61,249 bases of DNA. Source: an uncultured Fibrobacter sp. GTDB taxonomy: Bacteria > Fibrobacterota > Fibrobacteria > Fibrobacterales > Fibrobacteraceae. Both the position numbers and the translations under genes were made by a program. Below, in pieces: positions 16,344-25,354 of this stretch. Each line of letters begins with the position of its first letter. The stretch's first letter is position 1. Location: contig CAMHDS010000006.1 of NCBI GenBank assembly GCA_946183925.1, positions 1-61,249 on the forward strand, given 5' to 3'. The notes under the pieces are model-generated. The model saw only the letters and a program-made list of their open reading frames with translations, did not search any database and was not told the DNA's origin.

Positions 16344-16583
16344 ATGTCCGTTGCAGAAAAAGGCAGGCGCTACCGTCATTACAAGAAAGAGACCATGGTC
16401 TATACCGTGGTGGAAATCGCTCTGGATTGCGAGACGGTGGAACCTCTGGTGATTTACCGCAGCGAATACGAGGCGCCAGACCATCCCAAGGGAACGCTCT
16501 GGGTCCGCAAAAAGTCGGACTTCGAAAGCACGGTGACGCTTTCCGATGGCCGCACCGTGGACCGGTTCACACTGATTGTGTAG
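16344..16583 (+). CDS. DUF1653 family protein
   Basis: The 79-aa protein matches DUF1653: an N-terminal GRRYRHYKKETMVYTVV segment, the middle ETVEPLVIYRSEY and the C-terminal LWVRKKSDFESTV. This is a small all-beta domain of unknown function, widespread in bacteria. It starts 11 bp after the patatin gene, with GGGG near the start, and likely belongs to the same operon. Confidence 0.82.
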   Translation: MSVAEKGRRYRHYKKETMVYTVVEIALDCETVEPLVIYRSEYEAPDHPKGTLWVRKKSDFESTVTLSDGRTVDRFTLIV

Positions 16584-16703
16584 AACGTTGTAATCGCATT
16601 TCACCCTTGTTTTAGTTCGATTAAGCTGCTTCGACAACACTCTTCGGCAAGCTCAGTTATCACTCAGCATGGGATCCATAGATTGCGAGGATAATGAGTG
16701 GTG

Positions 16704-17570
16704 CTACCTTCCGGCGTGCATTTTCTTTTTGCATTCGTACATGGAAGCGTCGGCGCTGTGGAGCATCTCGTCCATGTCCTTATAGACCTCGCCAGAATAG
16801 GCGATGCCGTAGGCAAAGGAAACCTTCTGGTCTACGATGGTAATGTCGCCCACCGCTTTTTGCATGCGTTCTGCACAAATTAACGCTCCCGCCTTGTCAG
16901 TATCGGGGCAGAGCACCATAAATTCGTCGCCGCCCATGCGGAACAGCACATCGGATTCGCGAAGCAGATCCTTGCAGGCCTTGACCACGGCGCGGAGCAG
17001 CAGGTCTCCGGCCTGATGACCAAACTTGTCGTTTACCGTCTTGAGACCGTTCAGGTCAAAATAAACCATGGAAAAGTGCGTCCCATAACGCTTGCTGCGG
17101 GAGAACCATTCGCGCAGGGTGTATATGGCATGCCTACGGTTGTAACTCTGGGTCAAATCGTCGGTGAGGGAAATGTCACGCAGGTACTTGAGGGTGCGGC
17201 AAAGACGGATATGCACGTTGATACGGGCAAGCAAAATCTCGGTAGGCGAATGCTTGCCCACAAAATCAGAAGCCCCGGCATGAAACCCCTTGGTAATGCT
17301 GTCGGAATCTTCCCTGCTTGTGAGGAATATGATGGGTAAATCATCCAGGGCGTGCTTTTCGCGGATACGCAGGCAAACCTCGTAGCCGTTCAGGCTAGGC
17401 ATGTTGATATCCAGGAGTACCAGGTCGAAGGTTCCCTTTTCCAACAGGGCAAGGGCTTCTTCGCCAGAGGTAGCGGCCACCACCTTGTAACCCACTTGGG
17501 TCAAAAGCTCCCCGTTCTTTTCCAGGATTTCGGTGCTGTCGTCTACGATGAGAATCTTTTCTTCTTTCAT
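16704..17570 (-). CDS. Response regulator diguanylate cyclase (REC-GGDEF)
   Basis: The 288-aa cytoplasmic protein has a receiver domain (ILIVDDS, phospho-acceptor Asp54 in LLDINMPS, switch LTSRED) followed by a GGDEF domain from about residue 130. The active site MGGDEF is intact and an RESD inhibitory I-site lies five residues before it, so an active, product-inhibited c-di-GMP synthase is expected. The usual DxLTGLxNR motif reads DDLTQSYNRR, a variant. It starts 9 bp after the mqnA stop on the same strand, a likely shared transcript without obvious functional link. No cognate histidine kinase is nearby. Confidence 0.9.
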   Translation of the reverse strand: MKEEKILIVDDSTEILEKNGELLTQVGYKVVAATSGEEALALLEKGTFDLVLLDINMPSLNGYEVCLRIREKHALDDLPIIFLTSREDSDSITKGFHAGASDFVGKHSPTEILLARINVHIRLCRTLKYLRDISLTDDLTQSYNRRHAIYTLREWFSRSKRYGTHFSMVYFDLNGLKTVNDKFGHQAGDLLLRAVVKACKDLLRESDVLFRMGGDEFMVLCPDTDKAGALICAERMQKAVGDITIVDQKVSFAYGIAYSGEVYKDMDEMLHSADASMYECKKKMHAGR

Positions 17571-17579
17571 GTACTCCCC

Positions 17580-18398
17580 CTATAAAAATTCCAAGGTTGG
17601 AGCCTTTTCGATTAGGCCAAGCTTTGCGGCATACCCGAAAAAACACTCCAAGGATTTTTTTCTTTCGTCTGTAAAATGATAATCTATAATTTTATAGTAA
17701 TCAAGTAGCGACTTCTTGTCCAGATTCACGGGAAATCTTGAAATCCAGCGGTCTAGGGCGACAGCAGGGTCGGCACGAAAAGACTCCACGCTTTTTTCCG
17801 TTTCTTGTAGATATTGCTCCAGAACGGGCCTGATTTCGGGTTCTAGAGCCGATTTTTTGATAATCCACGCCCCAAACACAAAGGGCATGCCCTGCCAGTC
17901 CTGCCACAAAGTTCCCAAATCGTAACTGAAGGGGAATCGACCGCGTTCCGCTTCTTCTAGAGCCAGATCTCCTATAAGGAGGCAGGCGTCGTCGGTGGCT
18001 TCGGCGGCAAGGCCGCCGGTATATTCGGCACGCACTCGGTAACGTTCCGAAAGCAGAATTTTCAGCAAGGCCACAGAGGTCTGGCTCTGGGAGGTAAGCC
18101 GCACCGTCTTGCCGTCAAGGTCTTCGATGGGGAACCTGGAAAAAAGCTTTACGGAACGGACCTCGAAGGAGCAAGAGGTACAAAGCCTGGGCGACAAGAC
18201 AAAGGCGCCCGGTTTCTGGGCAAAGGTAATCGAAGAGGCCGGGGACAAGTGAATCGCGCCTTCCCTGAGCCCCCTGCTATGCACGCTGGGCGGACCGTCT
18301 ACAAAACGCACGCGGGGGAATTCCTGCTCACGACCCAAAAAGCTGTGAAAGAACGGCGCACAGACCAAAAAAGGAATTCGACCTACCAATAAATCCAT
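17580..18398 (-). CDS. mqnA: Chorismate dehydratase, menaquinone synthesis (futalosine pathway)
   Basis: The 272-aa protein fits the MqnA/MqnD periplasmic-binding-like fold. MqnA removes water from chorismate to give 3-enolpyruvyl-benzoate, the first step of the futalosine route to menaquinone. Supporting segments are VRFVDGPPSVHSRGLREG, LTSQSQTSVALLKILL and DLGTLWQDWQGMPFVFGAW, all typical of the family. No other mqn gene is in the window. A TAATTTTT box ends 4 nt before the ATG and no Shine-Dalgarno is present. A close paralogue (MqnD) is the main alternative, but the length and motifs favour MqnA. Confidence 0.82.
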   Translation of the reverse strand: MDLLVGRIPFLVCAPFFHSFLGREQEFPRVRFVDGPPSVHSRGLREGAIHLSPASSITFAQKPGAFVLSPRLCTSCSFEVRSVKLFSRFPIEDLDGKTVRLTSQSQTSVALLKILLSERYRVRAEYTGGLAAEATDDACLLIGDLALEEAERGRFPFSYDLGTLWQDWQGMPFVFGAWIIKKSALEPEIRPVLEQYLQETEKSVESFRADPAVALDRWISRFPVNLDKKSLLDYYKIIDYHFTDERKKSLECFFGYAAKLGLIEKAPTLEFL

Positions 18399-18402
18399 GG
18401 AA

Positions 18403-18410
18403 AAAAATTA
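18403..18410 (-). promoter_or_regulatory. TAATTTTT promoter box of mqnA
   Basis: Minus-strand TAATTTTT ends 4 nt before the mqnA ATG. It is weaker evidence than the TATATTTG boxes because the region is T-rich. Confidence 0.35.
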
Positions 18411-18481
18411 ACTTTTGGCGGTGGCGTTTTGTAGGCCGCAAAACAATTAACCGAAAAATAAAAGATATTGGCTAAGGAATA

Positions 18482-18772
18482 ATGGCTGTATTTCACGTGA
18501 AAAAGACGTCCCTGGGCGAAGACAAGACCAGTCTCGTGTTCAAGGGCAAGATTATCGAAGGGCCCATCAGCAAGGGCATGACCATGGAAATCCCCGTGAC
18601 GGGCGAAACCGTGATCAAGATGAAAATTTACGATGTGGTCCAGTTTGACAAGCAGAAGGACGAAGACAAGAAGGTGGGACTGGTGGTTGACTTTTACAAC
18701 CTGCCCGACGACCTGGAGGTGGTCCAGGACCTGAACATCGCCGACGAAGACCTGAACATCGTCAATGAATAA
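18482..18772 (+). CDS. Small acidic protein of unknown function
   Basis: The 96-aa protein starts MAVFHVKKTSLGEDKTSL, has no signal peptide or membrane segment, and ends in an acidic tail (NIADEDLNIVNE). The pattern of alternating hydrophobic residues (TMEIPVTGETVIKMKIYDVV) suggests a small beta-barrel. AAGGAA is spaced well before the ATG. It lies 43 bp upstream of the GH5 gene on the same strand. I do not recognise a family. Confidence 0.7.
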   Translation: MAVFHVKKTSLGEDKTSLVFKGKIIEGPISKGMTMEIPVTGETVIKMKIYDVVQFDKQKDEDKKVGLVVDFYNLPDDLEVVQDLNIADEDLNIVNE

Positions 18773-18815
18773 CTTTAAGCCGTCAATTCCGGCGGCATAA
18801 CCAACAGAGCAAAAG

Positions 18816-19892
18816 ATGAAAAAAGAAAGGCTACGGGGAGTGAATTTGGGTGGCTGGTTCAGTCAGGTAGACTGTATCGAAGAAAAGGACCCTGTAGGTT
18901 TTCCGGGGCTCGTGCCCCACATCAAGACTTTCCTCGGGGTGGAAGACTTCAAGCGCATCCGCGAGGCGGGGTTCAACCACGTGCGCCTGCCGGTGGACTA
19001 CTTCAACCTGTTCGAGACCGACGACGCCAGCAAGCCGAACGAAGAAGTGTTCGGCCTTCTGGACAAGGCCCTCAAAGAAATCCAGGCCGCAGACCTGGAC
19101 GTGATTCTGGACCTGCACAAGTGCCCCGGTCATGACTTTCACCTGGGATGCTCTACGGAACAGGCATTCTTTGCAGACCCAGCCGCCCGTAAAAAGACCT
19201 GCGACATCTGGGCCTACATGGCCGAACGCTACAGCGGCGAGTCCCGCGTGATGATGGAACTTTTGAACGAACCCGCCGGAAGCGATTCCAAGGTATGGGA
19301 CAAGGTGAAAGACGAAATCTTCTGGGCTATCCGCAAGCACGCTCCCAAGAACACCATCGTGGTGGGCAGCAACAAGTGGAACAGCGCCAAGGAATTTGAG
19401 TTCCTGACCCCCATGGACGACGACAACGCCATCTACAGTTTCCACACCTACACTCCGGTGACGTTCACCCACCAGGGTGCTGCCTGGATCCAGGACCCGT
19501 TCTTCCACATTGAACGCCCCTGGCCCGGTGATTACGCGCCTCCGCAGGGAGATGCAGAAACACGACTGAACGTGGAATACGGCAAGTGGGACAAGGCCCG
19601 CTTGCAGGCGAGCATCCAGAACGCCCTGGATTTCCGCGCCAAGTACGACCTTCCGGTCAGCTGCAACGAATTCGGCGTGTATGTGCAGGTGCCCCGCAAA
19701 TACCAGCTGGCCTGGATGCGGGACTTCCTCGACATTCTGCGGGAAGCCGACGTGGGCTTTAGCTACTGGAACTACAAAAACCTTGACTTTGGCCTGGTAT
19801 CGAAGGGCGAGTCGCTGCACAATAGCCTTGCGCAGTACAACAACCCGGAACGCCTGGACAAGGAACTGATGGAGATGCTTGCCCGCGGGTAA
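18816..19892 (+). CDS. Glycoside hydrolase family 5 without signal peptide
   Basis: The 358-aa protein is a GH5 (beta/alpha)8 enzyme: RGVNLGGWF near the start, VRLPVDYFN, LLNEPAG with acid/base Glu about 152, HTYTPVTFTHQG, and nucleophile Glu about 285 in CNEFGVYV. It begins MKKERLRGVNLGG with no hydrophobic signal sequence, and the catalytic domain starts immediately, so a cytoplasmic location is indicated. Members act on beta-1,4- or beta-1,3-glucans and mannans. A cytoplasmic member could process imported oligosaccharides, for example from an importer like the one at 5545-11435 (inference). A CoA transferase gene follows after 23 bp. Confidence 0.88.
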   Translation: MKKERLRGVNLGGWFSQVDCIEEKDPVGFPGLVPHIKTFLGVEDFKRIREAGFNHVRLPVDYFNLFETDDASKPNEEVFGLLDKALKEIQAADLDVILDLHKCPGHDFHLGCSTEQAFFADPAARKKTCDIWAYMAERYSGESRVMMELLNEPAGSDSKVWDKVKDEIFWAIRKHAPKNTIVVGSNKWNSAKEFEFLTPMDDDNAIYSFHTYTPVTFTHQGAAWIQDPFFHIERPWPGDYAPPQGDAETRLNVEYGKWDKARLQASIQNALDFRAKYDLPVSCNEFGVYVQVPRKYQLAWMRDFLDILREADVGFSYWNYKNLDFGLVSKGESLHNSLAQYNNPERLDKELMEMLARG

Positions 19893-19915
19893 TTGAACTC
19901 ACGGGAAGGGCGAAA

Positions 19916-21406
19916 ATGGACTGGATTGCAAGTAAAAAGTGTTCGGCGGCCGATGCCGCCGCAATGATTGAAGACGGCGATATCCTGGGCATTTCGGGTT
20001 TTACACTTGCCGGATACCCCAAGGCGGTACCAAGCGCACTGGCTGCCCGTGCCGAAAAGCTACACGGCGAAGGCAAGCCCTTCAAGGTTTCCCTTTTCTC
20101 TGGAGCTTCTACCGGCGACAGCTGCGACGGTGCGCTGGCTCGGGCAAACGCCATCAACTTACGCATGCCCTACCAGAGCAATCCCAGCCTTCGGAAGGCC
20201 ATCAACGACGGTTCTATCCGTTACATAGACGCACACCTGGGCAAGATGGGTTACCTGGTCCGCACGGGAGCCGTGCCGACTCCGAAAATTGCCGTCATCG
20301 AAGTAAGCGCCATTTTGCCCGATGGTCGTGTGTGCCTTTCTACCTCCGGCGGAAATTCCGTCTGCTACCTGGAACGCTCCGAAAAGATTATCCTGGAGTT
20401 GAACACCCGCCTGGGCGACAGCTACATGGGCATTCACGACAACGCCCTGCCGGAACTGCCTCCACACGCAAGGCCTCTTGCCATTTACAGCGCAGGTGAT
20501 CGCGCCGGCGAAGACCTTGTAAAGATTGACCCGAACAAGGTTATCGCCATCGTGGAAAATTCCGGCTACGACGAAGTGACGCCCTTCGTAGAGCCCGACA
20601 GCGTTTCTACCAACATCGCCGAACGCATTCTGGACTTTATCCGATTCGAAGAATCCAAGGGCAGGCTCCCCAAGGGAATGGCCTACCAGAGCGGCGTGGG
20701 CAAGGTGGCCAACGCCGTACTCACCGCCATGGCAAACGATGAGCGCCTGGGACAAATTGACATCTTTACCGAAGTCATCCAGGAGGCGGTTATCCCCCTG
20801 CTCAAAAAGGGCAAGCTGGGCGTGGCTAGCGGCACGGCCCTTACGCTCTCCCAGGGCGCGCAAGACGAATTTATCCGTAATGCAGCCGACTGGAAAAAAC
20901 ATTTTGTCATTCGGCAGCAGGAGGTGAGCAACAGTCCCGACGTAATCCGTCGCGTTGGCGTCATCTCCATGAACACCGCCCTAGAAGCGGATATTTTCGG
21001 AAACGTGAACAGTTCTCTCGTGTGCGGGTCTTCTATGATGAACGGCATCGGCGGGGCGGCAGATTTTGCCAGGAACTGCGCTCTCGGATTTTTCTTGACG
21101 CCGTCGGTAGCCAAGGGCGGTGCCGTTTCCAGCATAGTGCCCTACGTGAGCCATGTGGACCAGACGGAACACGACACCCAGATTTTTGTGACGGAACAGG
21201 GACTTGCGGATTTGCGTGGCCTCGCCAGCGAAGAGCGGGCACGGCTTATCATCAAGGAATGCGCCCACCCCGATTTCAAGGAACCGCTTACCGACTTCTT
21301 GGAATACAGCCTGAAGCACGCCAAGGGCGTGCACATGCCCCTTGCGCTGAGCAGGGCTTTCGAGATGCACAACCGCTACCTCGAAACCGGCAAGATGCTA
21401 CCGTAG
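19916..21406 (+). CDS. Acetyl-CoA hydrolase/CoA transferase (succinate/acetate type)
   Basis: The 496-aa enzyme belongs to the Cat1/AarC-like class I CoA transferases, which move CoA between succinate, acetate or propionate. The catalytic Glu is in FTEVIQE (about residue 286), followed by the Gly-rich segments LGVASGTALTLSQGAQ and SSMMNGIGGAADF that bind CoA. Fibrobacter-like fermentation yields mainly succinate and acetate, so a succinyl-CoA:acetate or propionyl-CoA:succinate role is plausible, but the exact substrates are not readable. Length and motifs are normal and there is no targeting signal. Confidence 0.88.
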   Translation: MDWIASKKCSAADAAAMIEDGDILGISGFTLAGYPKAVPSALAARAEKLHGEGKPFKVSLFSGASTGDSCDGALARANAINLRMPYQSNPSLRKAINDGSIRYIDAHLGKMGYLVRTGAVPTPKIAVIEVSAILPDGRVCLSTSGGNSVCYLERSEKIILELNTRLGDSYMGIHDNALPELPPHARPLAIYSAGDRAGEDLVKIDPNKVIAIVENSGYDEVTPFVEPDSVSTNIAERILDFIRFEESKGRLPKGMAYQSGVGKVANAVLTAMANDERLGQIDIFTEVIQEAVIPLLKKGKLGVASGTALTLSQGAQDEFIRNAADWKKHFVIRQQEVSNSPDVIRRVGVISMNTALEADIFGNVNSSLVCGSSMMNGIGGAADFARNCALGFFLTPSVAKGGAVSSIVPYVSHVDQTEHDTQIFVTEQGLADLRGLASEERARLIIKECAHPDFKEPLTDFLEYSLKHAKGVHMPLALSRAFEMHNRYLETGKMLP

Positions 21407-21524
21407 GCAAAACGGCATAGCAAAAAAACGATTTCAGCCGAAAAAAAGCCTTATTTCATGAGACCAAATAAAGTTAGGTCTTTTAGTTCGTTATTTTTTT
21501 CTTATTTTTCGGGAAAAATATCAT

Positions 21525-21568
21525 GGATCAGTTGCGTCCAGCCCATGAAGTCTCTGGTACTCTGATCC
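21525..21568 (+). promoter_or_regulatory. Leader hairpin before the FISUMP operon
   Basis: GGATCAG (21525-21531) pairs perfectly with CTGATCC (21562-21568), with an inner CCAG/CTGG step in the 30-nt loop. The AAGGAG ribosome binding site follows at once (about 21574-21579). It is not a terminator (no T run). It could stabilise the mRNA or bind a regulator. Confidence 0.4.
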
Positions 21569-21586
21569 CAAACAAGGAGAAACAAA

Positions 21587-23467
21587 ATGAAAAAACGGTT
21601 TCTGGCCCTTGGCCTCGCTGCCGGTGCAATGGTCTTGATGACCGCCTGCGGTGATGAGACCACCAATACCGACATCCTCAAGGCGGACAGTTTCGCCTCG
21701 GATTCCCTACCGACATGCGACGCGTCCTACGCCGGCATGCTCGCCAACGACACATCCAAGAACGCCCTTTTCGCCTGCACCAAGGTGGGCGCAACCTATG
21801 AATGGGTGAATGTCATCAAGAACATCCAAGCAGCCGAAGACAATTCCGGCTGCACCACCAAAGCACTTGAAGACAAGAGCGGTGTCAACATCGTGTGTAT
21901 GGGCAAGACCATCGCCACCCTGAAAAATGGCGAAAACGGCGAAGAAGGTAAACCAGGCACCAAGGGCAAAGAAGGTGACAAGGGCCCTGCTGGTGAAGAC
22001 GCCACCGACTATTCCGATGGTAGGGACCTGAAGCTGGACTCCACTGACTGCAAGATTGTGGATGCTGGCGTCAACGCTTTCGTGTTCTACAAGTGCGGTA
22101 ACGACACCTACGCCGAAGACATGGACGGTTTCCAGGCAGACATTAAGACCTGGAACGGCCTGAACACGGAAGAACAACTCTTTGACCGAGCGGACAACAT
22201 CATAGCTAACCTAGGAGTTGCATACCAGGAAGCGACCGACCCAACAAAGAGCGAAGGCAGCCTGAAGAGTAGTGCAGGTCTTTCACAAGATTTGACCAAC
22301 CCCCTTTTGATGCCGACGCTCCTCTCTGTAAACTTTGCCATTTCTGGCACCGCCACCCTCACAGTGCAAGAGGACTCCCTCACATCTACCGGTGATATGA
22401 ACATGGAGCCGTTTATAGGCTTTGTCGCAAAATTCGGCAGCGCAACGAACCTGCTCGGCTGGGGAGGTGTCTGCCTCACCTATAAATCCGACAGCCCCAT
22501 GGAGCTTGTAATTGCCAACGACGCCGGCAACAACCTCAGGGCAACGCTCAAGGCCTCTGCCAAGGAGACCACGGTAGACCTCTTGCCCGAAGCCTTTGAG
22601 CTGGACTACCTGACACCTGCAGGTACCGTAAAACTGAAAGATGTCATGAGCAATGCAAGTTTCCTCGCCGTCAAGGTTGTTGGCGGAATCGAAAAGGGCA
22701 CTTACACCAACGATTTCGCCATTTCTGAGATAGGCGCTTATGGTCGCTGTGGCGGTCCAACCTACACAAAGATCCACGAAGCCGTTCTCAAGAATAAGGG
22801 CAAGACGGGTACCGTCAGTGACAAAAAGGACAATGTTACTTACAAGTACAAGACCATCACCATCGGTAACCAAGTCTGGATGGCAGAAAACTTGAGCAGC
22901 CCCTATGTTGTCAAGGACGGCGACAACAACGATGTGTTCCTGAGCTACTGCCCCGATGATAAGGATGAACTTGCCGCCAAGGGATGCCTCTACACCTGGT
23001 CGGCCGCTATGGATAGCGCCGGCAAGTACCTGAAGGATACCGAGGTCGCAAACGAATGCGGTTACAACAAAACCTGCGCCGTAACCAAGCCGGTCAGGGG
23101 TATCTGCCCCGACGGTTGGCATCTGCCCAGCCAAGCCGAAAAGGACACCCTGCTCAAGTACGCCGGTTATAACAAGGATTACCCAAATACAACCTTCATC
23201 GTCGGTAGGGCATTGGCCGGCAACGCCGAGGATGGCCTCAACTGGCTGGGATTCTCCGCCACAACTATTGGCTGGAGGACCACCGACTTTAGTGCCTTCG
23301 AGAATACAAACTACTTCAGCTTATGGACAACTATGGAAAATAGCGGCACGATGGCACTTTCCATCACCCTGTTCCAAGACGAATACCTAGCTTGGAACAC
23401 CTACACAGGCCTTTCCGCTTCCAAGCAGAAGGGACTGTCCATCCGCTGCATCCAGGACGAGAAGTAG
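21587..23467 (+). CDS. FISUMP-domain lipoprotein, paralogue 1
   Basis: The 626-aa lipoprotein has lipobox MTAC (Cys about 21). In order: a small N-terminal module with paired Cys (about 35-78, DSLPTCDASYAG...YEWVNV), a collagen-like Gly-X-Y run (about 115-137, GEEGKPGTKGKEGDKG), a central beta-rich module containing WGGVCLTY (glycan-binding-like pattern, inference) and a C-terminal FISUMP domain starting near KTITIGNQVWMAENL with CPDGWHLPS. FISUMP domains are a large surface-protein family of Fibrobacter with unknown function. AAGGAG precedes the ATG. First gene of a three-paralogue operon; the next starts 12 bp later. Confidence 0.87.
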   Translation: MKKRFLALGLAAGAMVLMTACGDETTNTDILKADSFASDSLPTCDASYAGMLANDTSKNALFACTKVGATYEWVNVIKNIQAAEDNSGCTTKALEDKSGVNIVCMGKTIATLKNGENGEEGKPGTKGKEGDKGPAGEDATDYSDGRDLKLDSTDCKIVDAGVNAFVFYKCGNDTYAEDMDGFQADIKTWNGLNTEEQLFDRADNIIANLGVAYQEATDPTKSEGSLKSSAGLSQDLTNPLLMPTLLSVNFAISGTATLTVQEDSLTSTGDMNMEPFIGFVAKFGSATNLLGWGGVCLTYKSDSPMELVIANDAGNNLRATLKASAKETTVDLLPEAFELDYLTPAGTVKLKDVMSNASFLAVKVVGGIEKGTYTNDFAISEIGAYGRCGGPTYTKIHEAVLKNKGKTGTVSDKKDNVTYKYKTITIGNQVWMAENLSSPYVVKDGDNNDVFLSYCPDDKDELAAKGCLYTWSAAMDSAGKYLKDTEVANECGYNKTCAVTKPVRGICPDGWHLPSQAEKDTLLKYAGYNKDYPNTTFIVGRALAGNAEDGLNWLGFSATTIGWRTTDFSAFENTNYFSLWTTMENSGTMALSITLFQDEYLAWNTYTGLSASKQKGLSIRCIQDEK

Positions 23468-23479
23468 GAGGAATGAAAC

Positions 23480-25351
23480 ATGAAAAAGTTTGATATGAAA
23501 AAAGTTTGCTTGGCTGCCTCCTTCGCCCTCTTTGCTGCCTGTGGCGACGATGTGACCAACGACAGCGTGGTCAAGGCAGAGTCTTACGAATCCAAGGCAG
23601 ACCTGCCCGAATGCGATGACGCGTCCAGCGGGTTGTTTGCCACAGTGCCCTCCAAGAAAGAGGTTTACTTCTGCACCGACAATACCTGGAAGAACATCCG
23701 TAGCGGTGCGGCCTCCATGGTCGATGACGGCAAGTTCATCTGCTCCACCGAAGAGCTGACCAACGGCTCTGGCTTCAAGGTGGTCTGCGGCGGCGACTCC
23801 GTTGGTGTGGTCCTGAACGGTAAAAAGGGCGATAAGGGCTCCGATGCCGAAGACGGCGACAAGGGTAAGCAAGGCGAACCCGGCGCAGACGGAAGCGGCT
23901 CCAACGGCAAGGACCTGACCCTTGGCGAGAACGACTGTGCCGTGCTGAACGAAGGACTGGACTTCGTAATCTATGACTGCGGAGACTCCGTCTATGTTAA
24001 GTCGTTTACAACGGCGGACAAGGCGAACCTCAAGACCTGGAATGCTTTGAATTTCGAAGCAAACCTCGCAAGTGTATCAGGAACCGTAATTGGCAGCATT
24101 TACACACAGCGCCTTTCAGCAACAGGTTCGGCCGAAGGGTCAATAGTACGCTGGACGGATGACGAAGGCTGGCTCAGCGGTTATCTAGTATCTGAGACAG
24201 AACTCCAAAAGAATTTCGCCATTGCAGGTACAGCCACCCTCAAAGTCAAGGAGAATGCCACCGTGTATAGCGCCGGATTCCCCCTTGAACCACTTATTGC
24301 TGTACGCTACTACACTACCAAGGCTCCAGACATTAGCACCTGGGGCGGGCTCTGCCTCACCTACACGGCTGAAAAGGACATGGAGCTGATACTTCGCGAC
24401 AGATCAGAAACTGCGAAATTCGCCCGTGCGCCCCTCAAGGCTTCTTCCAAGGTGACTACGGTGGATGTACTTCTCAACGAATTCAAGCCCGACAATGAAA
24501 ATGATGACCTAGACGACTTTACCAAGAACGCAAGAGAAATAATGGTAAAAATTGTAGGAGGCCTAGACGAAGGCAAATACGAAAACAAGTTCGCCATCTA
24601 CGAATTTGGCGCTTACGGCAAGTGTGACGGCACTACCATCAGCCAGGTCAAGGCGAAGCTAAAGGAGATAAACCCCAAAAATGGAACCGTCAAGGACCCC
24701 CGCGACAAGAAGACCTACAATACCGTCACTATTGGCGACCGGACCTGGTTTACCGAGAACCTGGACTATGACTACAAGGTTCTGGTAGACCCCGACGATG
24801 AATCAGCGGGTTATGTGAGCGGCCTAGTTGCCGAATACCCCAACCAAGCAGACAAGGATTTGTATGGTGGCAAGCTCTATAGCTGGCTGGCGGCTATCGA
24901 TTATGATTCCCTAGCAAAAGCCGACCCAAAAATAAAGTGTTCAAACACCAATTACTGCGATCCTCCGTTATCATTGCCCGAAAAGGTCCAGGGAATCTGT
25001 CCCGAGGGCTGGCGCTTGCCCACCAGGGACGATTTCGATACTCTTCTGAACATCCTTGTTGACTACGATCGGTTCCCGAAACTTGCGCGTCTCGCCATTT
25101 TGGACTCTACGGGATTCACAGGGAACAACGGCGGTCTAAACCTACTAGGCTCTTCCTTTAGGGGTAGCGGGTATTTTGATGGGACAACATCAACGGGCCT
25201 AGGCACCAGCTTCTACTCATGGATTCCTGCAGAATATGACGCAGATGATGCCAGAGTCTACTATGTTTCTGCAGACGCCAATAGTTTTACCTTTGGGACT
25301 AAAACTCGCTACCGCGTCGTCCGCTGCATCAAGGATAACGAGGAGGACTAA
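23480..25351 (+). CDS. FISUMP-domain lipoprotein, paralogue 2
   Basis: The 623-aa product has the same architecture as the preceding gene. Lipobox is FAAC (Cys about 21), the N-terminal module carries ADLPECDDASSG...FCTDNTW, the Gly-X-Y segment includes KGDKGSDAEDGDKGKQGEPG, and the central module contains WGGLCLTY. The FISUMP domain begins near NTVTIGDRTWFTENL and contains CPEGWRLPT. The conserved Met of the usual WMAENL is replaced (WFTENL). It sits 12 bp after paralogue 1 with GGAGG upstream. High similarity of layout but clear sequence divergence suggests old duplication, not recent copying. Confidence 0.87.
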   Translation: MKKFDMKKVCLAASFALFAACGDDVTNDSVVKAESYESKADLPECDDASSGLFATVPSKKEVYFCTDNTWKNIRSGAASMVDDGKFICSTEELTNGSGFKVVCGGDSVGVVLNGKKGDKGSDAEDGDKGKQGEPGADGSGSNGKDLTLGENDCAVLNEGLDFVIYDCGDSVYVKSFTTADKANLKTWNALNFEANLASVSGTVIGSIYTQRLSATGSAEGSIVRWTDDEGWLSGYLVSETELQKNFAIAGTATLKVKENATVYSAGFPLEPLIAVRYYTTKAPDISTWGGLCLTYTAEKDMELILRDRSETAKFARAPLKASSKVTTVDVLLNEFKPDNENDDLDDFTKNAREIMVKIVGGLDEGKYENKFAIYEFGAYGKCDGTTISQVKAKLKEINPKNGTVKDPRDKKTYNTVTIGDRTWFTENLDYDYKVLVDPDDESAGYVSGLVAEYPNQADKDLYGGKLYSWLAAIDYDSLAKADPKIKCSNTNYCDPPLSLPEKVQGICPEGWRLPTRDDFDTLLNILVDYDRFPKLARLAILDSTGFTGNNGGLNLLGSSFRGSGYFDGTTSTGLGTSFYSWIPAEYDADDARVYYVSADANSFTFGTKTRYRVVRCIKDNEED

Positions 25352-25354
25352 CAC

